A stretch of 64,000 bases of DNA from Rhypophila decipiens (taxonomy: Eukaryota; Ascomycota; Sordariomycetes; Sordariales; Naviculisporaceae), in contig MU858058.1 in the NCBI GenBank assembly GCA_033297075.1, positions 186,001 to 250,000 on the forward strand, in the 5' to 3' direction. The notes under the pieces were generated by a model. That model did no database searches, was not told where the DNA came from, and saw nothing but the letters and a program-made list of their open reading frames with translations. Shown here piece by piece: positions 42,069-54,000 of the stretch. A program made the translations under genes and the position numbers. How positions within the stretch are numbered: position 1 is the first letter of the stretch; every line of letters starts with the position of its first letter.

Positions 42069-42951
42069 ACTGAGTGATCGGTGAGGGGTGGGATGTGAAT
42101 CTCGACGCTCGGTTTTGATGATGGTGTTTCTGGATACTGTGGGTAGAAAGATGGTAAATGATTGGAAAAAACAAAGGAGCAACAGACAGTTCTGCTCTCC
42201 AAAGGAACCGCAAAGCTATAGGTAATATCACGTCTGACAAGATGGTCGAAACAGCTGTTGACCTGACCTGATTGGACCTCGAGGGCTACGTCATTGACAC
42301 TCGTCCGATCCGCCGGGCCAGGATGAAAACAGCATGGGACCCTTGTATCCACAGCGCAGTCAGGGGTCAATTTTAGCGGTGCGGGTTTCGGGCGGGGAGG
42401 AGGGGTCCCATCCCGCTGAAAGCCGATCTCGCATCCAAACTTTTTGCCCTGTCGCCAATTCGCATTTCAAAGCAAGACTCCACCAGCTTTCATCACGATA
42501 CAAGAGGAGCAAGAATCAGGAGAGTCATACAGTAGTCGAGCATAAGATATCCTCAAAGTCTTTTGCAATTTGACGAGGTAGATTTTTTTGGTTTCCATTT
42601 TTACAGATCCTTCTGGCCAATCTCCGTACCTTCATACTTCTCCGCGGGGCAAATTGATAAGAGGGAATTTTGGTGGGGTTTATATACTTATCCGTACTTA
42701 CATCGAACACTTCGCTTCCCTCTTGTGGCGAACAATCCAGACGACAATACCCGACCTTGGTTGAACCTCGATAAAGCCTCTTACTATTCTCCAAGCCGAT
42801 TTCACTGGGATTTCCAAAGGCCGACCATTCAATCAAATAGACCGACAACAGGAAGGCAAGGCGCGGGTGGCGTGACAGCTCCGACCAAGTCCCGTCGAGG
42901 GCAACCGTTTACTAAAAGTCACACACGGCGCACCGGGGAACGACCGCCACA
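42069..42951. promoter_or_regulatory. Divergent promoter region, four-TM gene / NAR1
   Basis: 883 bp between divergent starts. No gene or repeat recognised. Confidence 0.45.
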
Positions 42952-44709
42952 ATGTCTGCGATCCTCTCAGCCGATGCCCTAAACGACTTCATAACCCCAG
43001 GCGTAGCCTGTATCAAGCCCGTCGAGACACTACCAACCGCCGCGCCCACCGCCCCCGCCGAATCCTCCCTCGAACACGAAGTCATCCTCGATGGAGCGCC
43101 AGGATCTCAAAGCCAGTCCGGCTCGGCAGCGCCAGCGCAGATCTCACTCACAGACTGTCTCGCATGCTCCGGCTGTGTGACATCCGCCGAGGCCGTCCTA
43201 GTCAGTCTGCAAAGTCACAACGAGGTCCTGAGCGTACTAGACGAAGCGCCCGCCCTACATGTAGTAACAGACGGCGGTGGACAAGTCACGGTGGAGGGGC
43301 TCCAAAATCCCAGCTCAAAACTGTTCGTCGTGAGCGTATCACCCCAAACGCGAGCGAGTCTAGCAGCAGCATGCGGGAACGACACAACAGAGCAGCAAGC
43401 AGGTCATATGATCGAGCAACTCTTTATGGGGGAGCACGGTCTTCGCGGTGGTGGAAAACATGGCAACGGATTCACATGGGTGCTGGACACAAACACAGCT
43501 CGAGAGGCATGTCTTGTATTGGGATCTGATGAAGTACTGGGAGGAGGAATGAAGCAGCCAAAACCAAAAGACGATAGCAACAAACCCGCAACGCCTCCCA
43601 TCCTAACATCTTCCTGTCCTGGCTGGGTATGTTACGCCGAGAAGACGCACCCATATGTGCTCCCGCACTTGTCACGGGTCAAATCCCCACAAGCCCTCAT
43701 GGGCACACTGCTCAAGACCACACTCAGCCGAAAACTAGGCATCTCGCCAGAGAGGATATGGCATCTTGCCATTATGCCCTGTTTTGACAAGAAGCTCGAG
43801 GCTAGTCGCGAGGAGCTGACCGATGCTGTCTGGAAAACAGAGGATGGCCAGCCAGGGATGGGCGTAAGGGATGTAGACTGTGTCATCACTACCAAAGAGA
43901 TATTTATGCTCGTGGCTTCCAGGGGCATAGATTTCTTCAGCATACCCAACGTTGCCTCTCCAGTTCAACAACCGCCGTTCCCCGACCCGACGATACAGCG
44001 ATTCCTCTTCCCCTCAAACGCCAAAAAGCAGTCCCGCTCTGCTGGCACGTCGGGTGGGAACCTGCATTTCATTCTCCACGATGTCCAGTCGAGAAATCCC
44101 GATTCTCGGATAGAGACAGTCCGTGGGAGAAACGCAGATGTCGTCGAGTACAAGGTGGTTGACTCGACAGGTAAAACGGTCTTCTTCGAAGCGGCTCGAT
44201 ATTATGGTTTCCGCAACATCCAGAACCTGGTACGGAAGTTGAAGCCGCAAACGGGATCACGTTTGCCTGGCAGCGCCAAGAGGCCGGCGGGCAAGGGTCT
44301 TAAGTTTAAATATGTTGAGGTCATGGCTTGTCCCGGTGGCTGCACGAATGGTGGTGGCCAGGTCAAGGTCGATGACCAAATCATAATTGATCGCAAGGGA
44401 TTCGAAGCGAAGCCGGGGCCACAGGAGCAGAAGGCATGGCTGGCTGAGGTGGATGAGGCGTATTTCTCGGCAGATGAGCCGGAATCCGAGCTTGAGAAAG
44501 CTAATAATGGTGGGCTGGATGGGACTATCTGTGGCATTTCTCCGTCCAATATTCGAGATACCCTGGTGCATTGGTCGAGTATAACAGGTATAGATTTGTA
44601 TAGATTGGCATACACGAGTTATCGTGAGGTGATCAGCGACGTCGGCAAGGAGATAACGGATACCGAGAGAGTTGTCCAGATTGCCGGCAAGATCGGCGGT
44701 GGTTGGTAG
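42952..44709 (+). CDS. NAR1: Cytosolic Fe-S cluster assembly factor Nar1
   Basis: Iron-only-hydrogenase-like protein of the cytosolic Fe-S assembly (CIA) machinery. It links the early scaffold Cfd1-Nbp35 to the late Cia1-targeting complex. Single exon, 585 aa, start [20 protein letters not shown]. The N-terminal cluster ligands are Cys20, Cys69, Cys72 and Cys75 ([11 protein letters not shown]). The C-terminal H-cluster-like site has [22 protein letters not shown] and [14 protein letters not shown]. The end GKIGGGW matches the conserved Nar1 C-terminal Trp. Its stop codon lies 22 bp from that of the convergent SUZ-domain gene. Confidence 0.95.
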   Translation: MSAILSADALNDFITPGVACIKPVETLPTAAPTAPAESSLEHEVILDGAPGSQSQSGSAAPAQISLTDCLACSGCVTSAEAVLVSLQSHNEVLSVLDEAPALHVVTDGGGQVTVEGLQNPSSKLFVVSVSPQTRASLAAACGNDTTEQQAGHMIEQLFMGEHGLRGGGKHGNGFTWVLDTNTAREACLVLGSDEVLGGGMKQPKPKDDSNKPATPPILTSSCPGWVCYAEKTHPYVLPHLSRVKSPQALMGTLLKTTLSRKLGISPERIWHLAIMPCFDKKLEASREELTDAVWKTEDGQPGMGVRDVDCVITTKEIFMLVASRGIDFFSIPNVASPVQQPPFPDPTIQRFLFPSNAKKQSRSAGTSGGNLHFILHDVQSRNPDSRIETVRGRNADVVEYKVVDSTGKTVFFEAARYYGFRNIQNLVRKLKPQTGSRLPGSAKRPAGKGLKFKYVEVMACPGGCTNGGGQVKVDDQIIIDRKGFEAKPGPQEQKAWLAEVDEAYFSADEPESELEKANNGGLDGTICGISPSNIRDTLVHWSSITGIDLYRLAYTSYREVISDVGKEITDTERVVQIAGKIGGGW

Positions 44710-44731
44710 TCTGAAAGAGTACAGATAGCAA

Positions 44732-45693
44732 TCAATCTTCCTTGGCCCCGCGTTTAGCAGACCCGAAACCACGTCCAGTGGCATCTGGTCCCCTCGGTGT
44801 TCGAATAATTTGGTCTTCATCTCGTGGCGTGGCTGACCGACTGGACTGGGGCGGAGTATCGCCGCCTCCACGACGCTGGATTGCGCTGCCCGGTTTGGGA
44901 GCGTAGTTTGGATCATACAGCTCTCTGGTGGTTCCTGGCTGCTGCTGAGTGCTTGCCCGGGCAGGGCTCTGGCTGCCGTGTTGTTTGCCCCCATTCTGGT
45001 TACCGTAACTACCTCGACCTCCTCCACGGCCGCGGCCTCTGCCGCCTCTGCCTCTATTACTCTGACGGGCCCCTTCGCTGCCCGCTTGCTGAGGCGGAGT
45101 GACACTTCCGGGGGTGGACTGCCCCGATGACGGGTTCGGTTCGCTCCATAGCTGAGCACGGATCTCGTTGTACCGTCGGAGTTTCTCTTCCTGCTCCTGC
45201 TGCCGGCGTCGCTCCATCTCCTCGGGCGTCGGTTGGTTCTTCTTGCTCTCGTCCTCTTCATCGTCATCGTCCTGGATCGTCATTTGTTCGAGCCCAGTGA
45301 CCGGATCTCTCCTGGCGATCATCTTTGGTGCTGGTTTCCGGCTGAGGAGCTTCATGGTCGGCTTGAATGGTGTTGCCAAGGGCACATCGTTGGCTATGGG
45401 GAGAAACTTGGGCTCTTCTGGGGCCTCACTGGACGTGGGGGAAAGAAATTGCAAGGTTAGCTGCCAGGTTTGTCTCGAACGGATCAAAGCGGTGTGCCTC
45501 GAGACAGGACATACGCTGCTTCCCAGAGCTTTCGCTGCTCTTCGGCATGTTTTGCCAGGCGTTCGGCGCGTGTCTTTGGGGCCTGTTCCCGCGGCTGGGA
45601 TTCCGAGTCTGGTTGCTCCTTTTCGGCTTTATCAGCGAGAGATTCCCAGTCGTCATCCCAGGCGTCGGGGACTGCTTTGCTATTCTTTGGCAT
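44732..45693 (-). CDS. SUZ-domain RNA-binding protein
   Basis: Two exons, complement(join(44732..45428, 45515..45693)), 291 aa. The N-terminus is acidic (AWDDDWESLADKAEKE) with a charged helix (RAERLAKHAEEQRKLWEAA). The SUZ-type motif is KLLSRKPAPKMIARRDP, known from SZRD1 and R3H-family RNA-binding proteins. The middle is a Glu/Gln/Arg helix (EEMERRRQQEQEEKLRRYNE) ending IRAQLW. The tail holds RGG/RG repeats (NRGRGGRGRGRGGGRGSYG) and a SUZ-C-like end (RTPRGPDATGRGF). A cytoplasmic role in mRNA binding is inferred from domains only. Overlapping 3' UTRs with NAR1 are likely. Confidence 0.88.
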
Positions 45694-46258
45694 GTTGCTG
45701 ATGGTTGTAAAGTGCTGTTGAATATGGAATTATGCTCAATTGGATAACTAGTTCCCAAAGAAGTGACAGAGGAGGTTTGTAAGGATTGTTCGATTTGGTG
45801 TTTGTGATCCTAGGGGATTTTGAAGTAAGGAATCCAGATCTGGTTGTATCCAAGCAACTGCCCCGCGGTCGTATCTGGACTTGGGAGGTTCGTCATTGAA
45901 TTGGGTTCTGGGTTAGGTTGATGCACAGTGAGACCCGTCCGCCAACTTTATTCGATTAGAAGACAATTTTCCAGCGCACGGGCCGCATTTCGAGCCTTTA
46001 GGTGCCGGAGTACACTTCAGGCCCCTGTAACAGCTACCCCCTCAGCCAGTCCACAAGGTTTCCAGATTCGAGCACATGTGAGCGTTCATCAATTCAACAC
46101 TGTTTCTTCAAAATATTCCAGAAATTTGCCTATATCGCTAGACAGTGAAGATCACTTATCACAGCATCCCCGAGATAAAGGAGCCACTTAACCAATAGTT
46201 CCAGTTCCATATCCAACACGAGAAGGAACTTGTAAGCTTCGCCAGGAGGGAAAGAGAC
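45694..46258. promoter_or_regulatory. Divergent promoter region, SUZ gene / small gene
   Basis: 565 bp between divergent starts; no specific site could be named. Confidence 0.45.
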
Positions 46259-46709
46259 ATGAACGTTGACGAGACCATGTCGGATTCCACAGCCACCAAC
46301 ACCGGGCCTACGGTCCAGCAGACCATCGAGGCCATGTTTGGGGCACAAACGGGGAGCCAGAACCTATCCCAGGCTCTCGCCGCCCAGATCAAGTCAAATA
46401 ACTGGAACACGAACAAGTTTCGTGAAGAATACGAGATGGCCAAGTCACGTTTGTCTGACCAAAAGTTCAATATCAGTAAGTCAAGGTTGCCATAATTCTT
46501 ATTGTACCATCTCATTCATCCCATCTTTCCCATTCTTTTATCCAAATTCCTATTTTCGAAACAAGGTCCACTTGCTAACATCAAACACAGCGGACTACCC
46601 TGACCCATTGCTGCCACGCCAACGCCCTCCCAAGCAGACCGGCTTCGATCCCGAGGTTGAGAAGCAGCTCAAGAAGATGATTGCCAGTATCAAGAGTGGA
46701 ACTCCATAG
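46259..46709 (+). CDS. Small conserved-looking protein of unknown function
   Basis: Two exons, join(46259..46475, 46591..46709), 111 aa. The 115-bp intron starts GTAAGT, has a GCTAACA branch and ends ACACAG. It starts MNVDETMSDSTATNTGP; a second ATG is seven codons in (MSDSTATN). It is hydrophilic, with a helix-like middle (QALAAQIKSNNWNTNKFREE) and a tail DYPDPLLPRQRPPKQTGF followed by a basic helix (VEKQLKKMIASIKSG). No signal peptide or membrane span. I do not recognise it. Confidence 0.68.
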
Positions 46710-49700
46710 GAATGATTTCCGGGGCAGCAAGAACGGGACAGCGAGCTTAGTCGGGATTGGTTGTCCTATCTCGCAGGGCGTAAAGTTACCAAATAACAGC
46801 GGTCATGAACCGTTCTTCTCTATCTTTTTGTTTTGGGGCGGGCTTTGGTTTGGCATACGCTCGACGAGGATTATGAGATTGTGGAATGGTATTTCCGGTT
46901 GAGCATGGCGTTTTCAAGTCGTAGTACTTTATCATGAGGTGTGGATAGGAAACCAACTCACTTGGACTCACTAGCATGTCATTTTCTTCAGGGGCTTAGG
47001 CGTTTTGTTTTCTGGGTAGTCCGTGAGTTATGATACAGAAGCTGCTAATTCATGTCTTTTTTCAGATGGCCTTCCAGAGTGAGAATTGAGCCCTTTACTA
47101 CTGGTGTAGGTTATAATCGTTTCTGTATTATCTCTATTTTTTGTCTCTTTATTTCTTCGAGAAAGATATCTGCTGTCTATTTCTTATCGTCAAGGCATAC
47201 ATGGTCCATTTCACACCCCATTTTCGAACCAGAGTTGGGCCTATGGATATCTTTGGAGGTTTTTGTCTTATACATTTGTGGACTATCCACTGCCAGTGTC
47301 CAGTCCCTACTTTAGGTCTGGTTTATGACCACACCCGACTTTCTGGCTCAACTTTCCAAGTGACATAGAAGAGAGATTCTGAACCATAGACGGAATGGCT
47401 GTTGTCTCGGATAGATCATGGGCTTGACGGCTCAGGAAGCTCCAGCTAAAGTGTGGGCGTTAAGACATAACGGCCTGGTTGACATCATCAAACATGGGAT
47501 CGCCCATAATGACCTGGCCGGCTAGAGCCAGTCATACTTGGGAATAGGGGGTCAGAGAGGTGGGAGAAAGACGCCCTAGTACGGGCTGATCGGTGGTCAG
47601 CAAAGCTTTAAGCAACTGGCTTGTAACTTTATCTTTTCTTATTACTAAGCCTCTTGTTTTCATTGAAAAGAGCTTCAGAGGCTGTCTTGGTACAGCCGGA
47701 GCAAACCGATGTCTGGTGTAATATAGATCCACGGGATCGCTCCGACGACCTTTCTCGGTTTCTGTATAAGCGTTCTGTGATTGGGTGAATACCTAACCGT
47801 TCTGATGGGATTCTTGAGATGATCGGTGATTCTGGATATGTGTTCACTTTTCTTAACGGGGAAGGCGAGCCGCCGGTTGAGCTTGGGAACTCTCAAGGCA
47901 AGTCTAGCCTCGATGTTCCCGTCAGCTGCAAGTCAGCTTTCGTCTCGGGCCATGGCGTATGACTTGCATATATGTGTAATGTGTGTACGGTATATTCACA
48001 TGCGCCCCCGTAACAAATACACACGAACGTGTAGGGCTTACATCTCGATGATATCCCGTAACTTACGGTCGAGCGCTCTGATATGGAGTGGCTGGAAAGC
48101 AAGACGGGGGCGGGAAGTGATCCTGAGGGCAGCCTCAGACCCCGTCCTCTCAGGGTCTAAGCCATGGGCTCCCACGAGGGCCAATATACACTACACGACA
48201 TATCTAGCTGGTGACTAGGCTTTCCGAGACGCTTCTTCCTGTCGGGTTCATGAGGCGGTGAGAAAGCACAGTGACAAATATCAAGGTGGTCGGTACGAAA
48301 CCCAGTTCGCCCCCGTGTTCCCAAATTCCCACCGGTTGCCTTCTATTTGGGAAAGCGTACCTCATGCGTGACAAGTACCGAAGGTGGCAACTCTCCGGCC
48401 CTTGGTGGTGGTAAAACACGATGGTACGGATCTGTTGGTCATTGGGAGCTCCGGGCAGACCTCCAGTGTCTTGGATAACTGATTGGATATGACCCGAGAG
48501 CAACGGCAGAGAAACATCAGCCCAGACCGTCTGAAATTTCGAGTCTGTCCAATCCAGGTTTGTAATTGTCTGTACGCACGGGATATTTGGGGGAAATTTT
48601 TCATGTAGAGGTCGGGAGGATGAAGTTGGAGGTGAGATTACGGCTTGGGGCAATATTGTGTTGAAGCGTCTTGGAGGTTCGTTGACGTTCGAATCAGGGG
48701 CACCTCGGTATAGAGTTAGCTGCAAGGTGCGACCAGCTGCCAGGAGGTATTCCTCCCTCCCTCGGCACGTACTGTACAGTAACAGCTTAACTTTAGATAA
48801 TGTACCTATCCATGGTGTCTGTACAGTATTCTGCGGTAAATAATCAACCTCTGCTGTACGGTGTACATACTACCTGACCAGGCCCTTCCTCGCGACTTGA
48901 AACGCCTTTTTATATTGTCAAATGGGCCCTTTACAAGCTAAGAAGTTGTATTATTTCTACAACAAAAACGCATTAACAAAGTCATTGACAGGCCTAGCAA
49001 CCTTGTCAACCAGATATATCCGTATCCGTACCAATTTGACTACTTACCGTGGAGTGCTGTAAGTACACCACGAAAAGGGGACCAGAGTACAAAATCCGGA
49101 TCCTGCATTATGCATGCACCGACAGGATCGACGACTAGGCACAGTACATTCACCAGCGGCATCCCAAATCGAACCCTCTCGCGGATCACGGAAGGAGTTC
49201 CATCTCCAAGTCGGAAGAGATCATACGTACCAGTTCAGTGGAAGGAGCATGAGCTTGTGCCACCCACCCTTTTTCATTCCGTCCAGCTCAGCTTTTGACA
49301 CGTTTTAGGCCAGCCCAGGCGGATTTTATGGTACCGCCGCCTAACACAGCTGGATTTTCTTGCTGCCCGGAATCCAAAACGGCCTGGACCCAGCCATCTG
49401 GGAAGAGACGGATGGCAGTCAACTGTGATAGTGAACCATAAATCCCTCGTTATTGGAACCGTACATGGCGCGGAATCAGGGAGGAAGCTTGAGAACGAGC
49501 GACATTGCCGGCTGGTTAAAAATAGGAAATCGCGGAAGATCTGCTGGTGCGGGAATCAATTTCCTTTTCGACCGTGTTTTCTACTGATGAGCGTTTCCCA
49601 TGGCATCGGGTAGTTGGTCACCAGTAGCGTCTGTTTCCAACCTCAAAGACAGGTCTCGCCCATTATATCCTGTGATGGTTGGAAGAGCTGGATGAAGTCA

Positions 49701-50786
49701 ATGCGACACTCGGTTTCGCCCAACAAGTCAAGGAATGATCCATGGCGAACTTGAATACGAAGGTTCTGTGACAAATGTGTAATTTCCTATACACAGACCA
49801 TCTTAGACCTCAGCAGGACCTCTCGTCTGGGACTGGTTCTCAGCCCTGTTCAAGACTGACTGACCAAGGGTGGATTATGTTCTCAAAGCCAACAAAATCC
49901 CATGCAATCCTGCCCACCAGTGGCAGATCACGGACCCTGGTGCGCACTGGAGGTCAGTTGTCAATGACTTGCTGGACTATGGAAATGAGTGGTGGAAACA
50001 GCTTTACTCGTGAAGGCTGAGTTTACCTTGGCCCCAGCTGCCCGTGATGGGCGGTATGTAATGTGGGTTTTCCATATCATGTGCAAGTCTTGGGAAATGA
50101 CCTTGATTGTACAAAAAGAAACTCTCACGTCTTTTGAGATCTAGACCTCTTCATCTCGTGAATTTATAACCAACAAACGTCCTCGATTCACGAATGTGGT
50201 CTAACAGCAGGATTTGTCGATCCATCATTGTTCGGCAGGTCTCGGCAGTCAGTTGGTAACTGCCCCACCATAACCACCTCATTAGGGGCCACTGGGGGCT
50301 GCTTGGGCAGAACGAACGGCGTCAATCAGCGCGGGGCTCTCTTGGTGGGAAATCTTGGCCTTGGGCAGCAGTCCCAGTGACTCCCAGCCAGACCGATCTT
50401 TAACCAGCGCCTTCCCTGCCACTGGCCAGTAGCGGTGCAAAGCAGAGTTGACGTGCCTGGAAGCCTCAAAATGATGCTTGGGCTGGTATTGGAAGAACCC
50501 CTCAACCAAATTCAATCCTGATTTCTGCAGCATCTTTCCTCCGAAAAAATATTCCCACACCGAGTACCCCTCCAACACCACTACAAAGCTTCCCACCCAC
50601 ACCCACACCAGATACCCGCACATCCCATCGCTGAACTCTCAACACACAGCTTGACATTCAATAGCCAAACCGCAATTCATTCGCGTCGACAAGCCGAGCC
50701 ACGGACTGCCCTTCCAGACAAAGGCCGACAGCGTCCACTTCCGAGGACGAAGCGCCATATCGCTCTGCCAAAGCCAAGTGACGCAC
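46710..50786. other. Gene-poor 4 kb stretch
   Basis: Contains short scattered frames without family features or splice support. One MITE copy lies at 48822-49061. The right end is the promoter of the SCH9 gene. The rest holds nothing I can name. Confidence 0.5.
48822..49061. mobile_element. MITE copy B (same family as 10508-10728)
   Basis: 240-bp non-coding element. Left end 48822-48842 begins TACAGTATTCTGCGG and the right end 49041-49061 is its imperfect inverted complement; TA dinucleotides close both ends. Internal blocks CTCGCGACTTGAAA, GTCAAA.GGGCCCTTTAC and AACAAAGTCATTGACAG match copy A with scattered substitutions and small indels. The direction is the same as copy A. Confidence 0.8.
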
Positions 50787-50894
50787 ATGAGTACCGTCTC
50801 CGTCTCCAGCACTCTATCTCTCGACCAACCTCCATCCGCCGCCCTCCCGGCACATCTCTTCAGCAGCACGTTTGCCATCTTTGGCTGCGTTTGA
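50787..50894 (+). promoter_or_regulatory. 35-codon uORF before SCH9
   Basis: ATG at 50787 opens a 35-aa frame (MSTVSVSSTLSLDQPP... ending IFGCV) that closes at 50894. This is 124 nt before the SCH9 start at 51019. It would lie in the mRNA leader if transcription starts further upstream. Confidence 0.5.
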
Positions 50895-51018
50895 TCGACG
50901 GCATCGCGATCCGGGATAACGAGTAGTATCCTGGCGTCCCATCTCACCGAACCGGTCCGAGCCGGCCCTTTTCCTGTCCCCGCCTGGCGACTGCGGTGCT
51001 TTCGGTGAGCAAAGCAGG

Positions 51019-54000
51019 ATGTCGGGTGCCGCCGCCGAGAATTCTACAGCTTCGGCTGCACCACCTGCCCCAGCTGGTGGTTCTGGTTCCGGGTTCGATC
51101 TGCTCAGACGAGCTACTCAGGCCATGATGTCAAACACGTCAAAGTAAGTTACCGTTCGGCATTGGTTTCCAACTTTATCCCACCCCTGCCTTTTCAAAGC
51201 CCAATTTTCCTCTTTGATTTTCACAAGCCAGCCAGCCAGCCAGTGATGGTGTCTGTTCGCCGCGAGTGCTTCGATATAGATTCCGTCATTTTATCCTTAT
51301 TGCCTTCCCGCTTCGCCCGGGCTTCCAGAAGATCCAGGGCAGAGGACAAGAGCATTTAGCCACAATTCCATTGTCTGATCGCTTCCATCCCGGTTTATAC
51401 TCACTCTCTCTCTCTCTGCACTAAACATCGTCATTCACAAGTCACCTCAGCCAAAGCTGGCACAAGTACCATGTGCTTTCTAGAGTCAGACCTGTTTACC
51501 CTGCTCTTCCCGAGGAAGGCGCAAGGTTGGGGGTAAAGATGCATGTTTTCCCTGTCAGCAGCCGATTCATCATCAGCAATCTAGTCTACGGACCCCTTTG
51601 CTTGCCGCGGCCAGGAGAACGCATCGAGATGAGAATAATCTCGATCTCTTTCTCTGATGCCGTTCTTTTCTCTCAAAGCTTCCTCTGCCCGGTTTGAGCT
51701 CCCCTATATTGGGTTTTTGAGTCAGGCTAGCGCCGTCATCGCAATGGGGACGAGTCTCCGTCGTTGCAATGCGGGACTTGACGCAGCGTTGAACTCCGCC
51801 CACCGGAATCGCCCTGTCGAAGCCTATGTACCTTGGTTGCCTTGCTTTGGCAATGGCACTATATGGCACGTTATAGGCGCATCAGTGTGCGTATATGCCG
51901 CATCGAATATTTCACTTCCACATGCAAATCCCACCGTGCAACCAGGATTTGCGGCGGTAACGGCTGCTGGGCCGGAGGAGGCTTATCAACCTGAACAGCC
52001 TGACTCGCTGACTGAGCATGGCTGTTGCTGTTACCCTGGCCTTTCCGCCGCTCAAGCCTCACCCCTCCCGCCCGTCTGTCCGACCCGATCTTTGGGAATA
52101 GCAATTGGGCATACCAGAGACGTCGGAGTCGACCTCCCCCCCACCCCTCCATCCCCGACTACCACATGGCAAGCATCAAGGGTGCTATGCTGCGTTCCGA
52201 GGAGGAGGGGGGCAGCTAATTAGAGATGTCGGCTTGAAAATGTTTTCCCTCACCATTGCTTTGTAAACCCCCTTGCCCCCTTTGCTTGCACAAGATTCCC
52301 CTTTCCTCGGTTCAACGATCGTCAAGACTGGGCTGTCTGGCTTGGGATCTAGTCCACTCGTGCATGCCTTCGTCATAGATGATTCTTCACCCCTCTCCTG
52401 GCGAAGCTCAGCGCACTTCATACCCTGCATCAGCCCATCTTTGGCAGTCATCATGAGCTAGTAAGCTCCACAGTCGACCGTTATTCTGACACGTCTATTT
52501 GCTTTTTCCCCTCACTCCACTGTCTTCGTTGCCCGCCTTTCGTCCCTTTCGTTGCCGTGATCTTAGATTGTCGAACATGGAAGGTATTAACTTGCGCGGC
52601 AGGTCTGTCACCACAGCCGAGGACGATGGGGTGGATCAGATTGGGTTTGACACACCACGCTCTGGAGTCGCGACTCCGCAGCCCGACCTGCAGGACAAGC
52701 GGCTGCCGGGCATCATGAGCTATTTCAACCAGGTTCGTCCAAGCTCTCTTCAGCGATTGTTGTCTAGTTCCTTCAGGACGAATGGACAAGCTGCAGCTAC
52801 ACCGGAGCCTACCGCACCGCGGATCGAAGGCTCTTCGCAAGCTATCCCCCCGTCCAGCCTTCCACTTAGCCCTGTTGAACCAGTCGCATGCACTGCCTCG
52901 CCAGAGCAAGGTCCTCCTCTCCTGGCTCATGAGATGGCGGGACCTGCCCTGGAGACGTCGCCTCCAGAGTGCGACCAACTTCACCCTTACCCAACTCCTC
53001 CAACATCGCAACGATCTTCGTTGCGGAACTACGCCGGTGATGCGGGCAGTGATAAGTCGAGAAGCGGGACTCCTCCGACCACCCGGCCGGTCAGTCTCCG
53101 CCAGATGAGTATATCGGATATTGGAAAGGTCAAGGCTCGCAGGTCATCGCTCCTTGCACCTTTGACCGCCACTGTTGATCATTCGAGCGTGCCCGCCCAC
53201 CATCTCGCCAATCCCGCTGGCCGTCCCTCTACCGTCCCCAATTCTCCAAGCCGGTCACATTTCACTGATGGGGATGCCGGTGTTTCTTACGAGTCAGCAT
53301 GTATGCATCATCTCAAGAAGCTAACAGATGTCTCGGCTAAAAAGAGCGGTACGTCGACCCCGACTCGCGCCCTATCATCCGCTCAGCCATCGCATACCGA
53401 AGTACAAGCACCCACCAGCGTCAAAAAGGAGAATGGCGAAAGGATTGATCGGACCGCGACGCACACGCCAACGCCGCCTGGTGCACAAGCACCTGCTGCC
53501 AAAGGAAAGCTCACAATCAAGATCTCGGAGGCCAGAGGCTTAAGAAAGTGCAGAGATCCTTACGTGGTCGTGGTCTTCCAACGGAGTGAGCTGATCTCTG
53601 CCGGTCCTCGTGCCGGAGAAGATGACGACGACGCTGCGATTGCTGCTGTCCAAATGGGCGGTGTTCCTATTCAGCGGCAGGGAAGTGATTCGGGAAGGCC
53701 CATGGCTATTCCAATGCGCAGCCGGCAAAGCAGCAATACGAGCATAACCGACTTCAACACCTTCCGAAATCGAAACAACCGTCGATCCTTCACGAACCCG
53801 AAATGGGATGCGGAAGCTGTCTTGTGGGTTACAAAATACTTTTTGTCTTATTTGATGACACTGACCGTTCTATAGTGATGTGGTTGACTCCGATATGCTC
53901 GTGGACATCTCGGTATATGGTCAGGGACAGAATGGAGAAGAATTCCTGGGACATGTCGATTTCAAAGCGGAAAAGGACCACCCTGTACGAGGCTGGCACG

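Noticed and set aside
51657..52223. 188-codon frame inside the long SCH9 intron
   Set aside because: Cys/Pro-rich without any motif; lies wholly in the inferred intron and has no start context or splice support.
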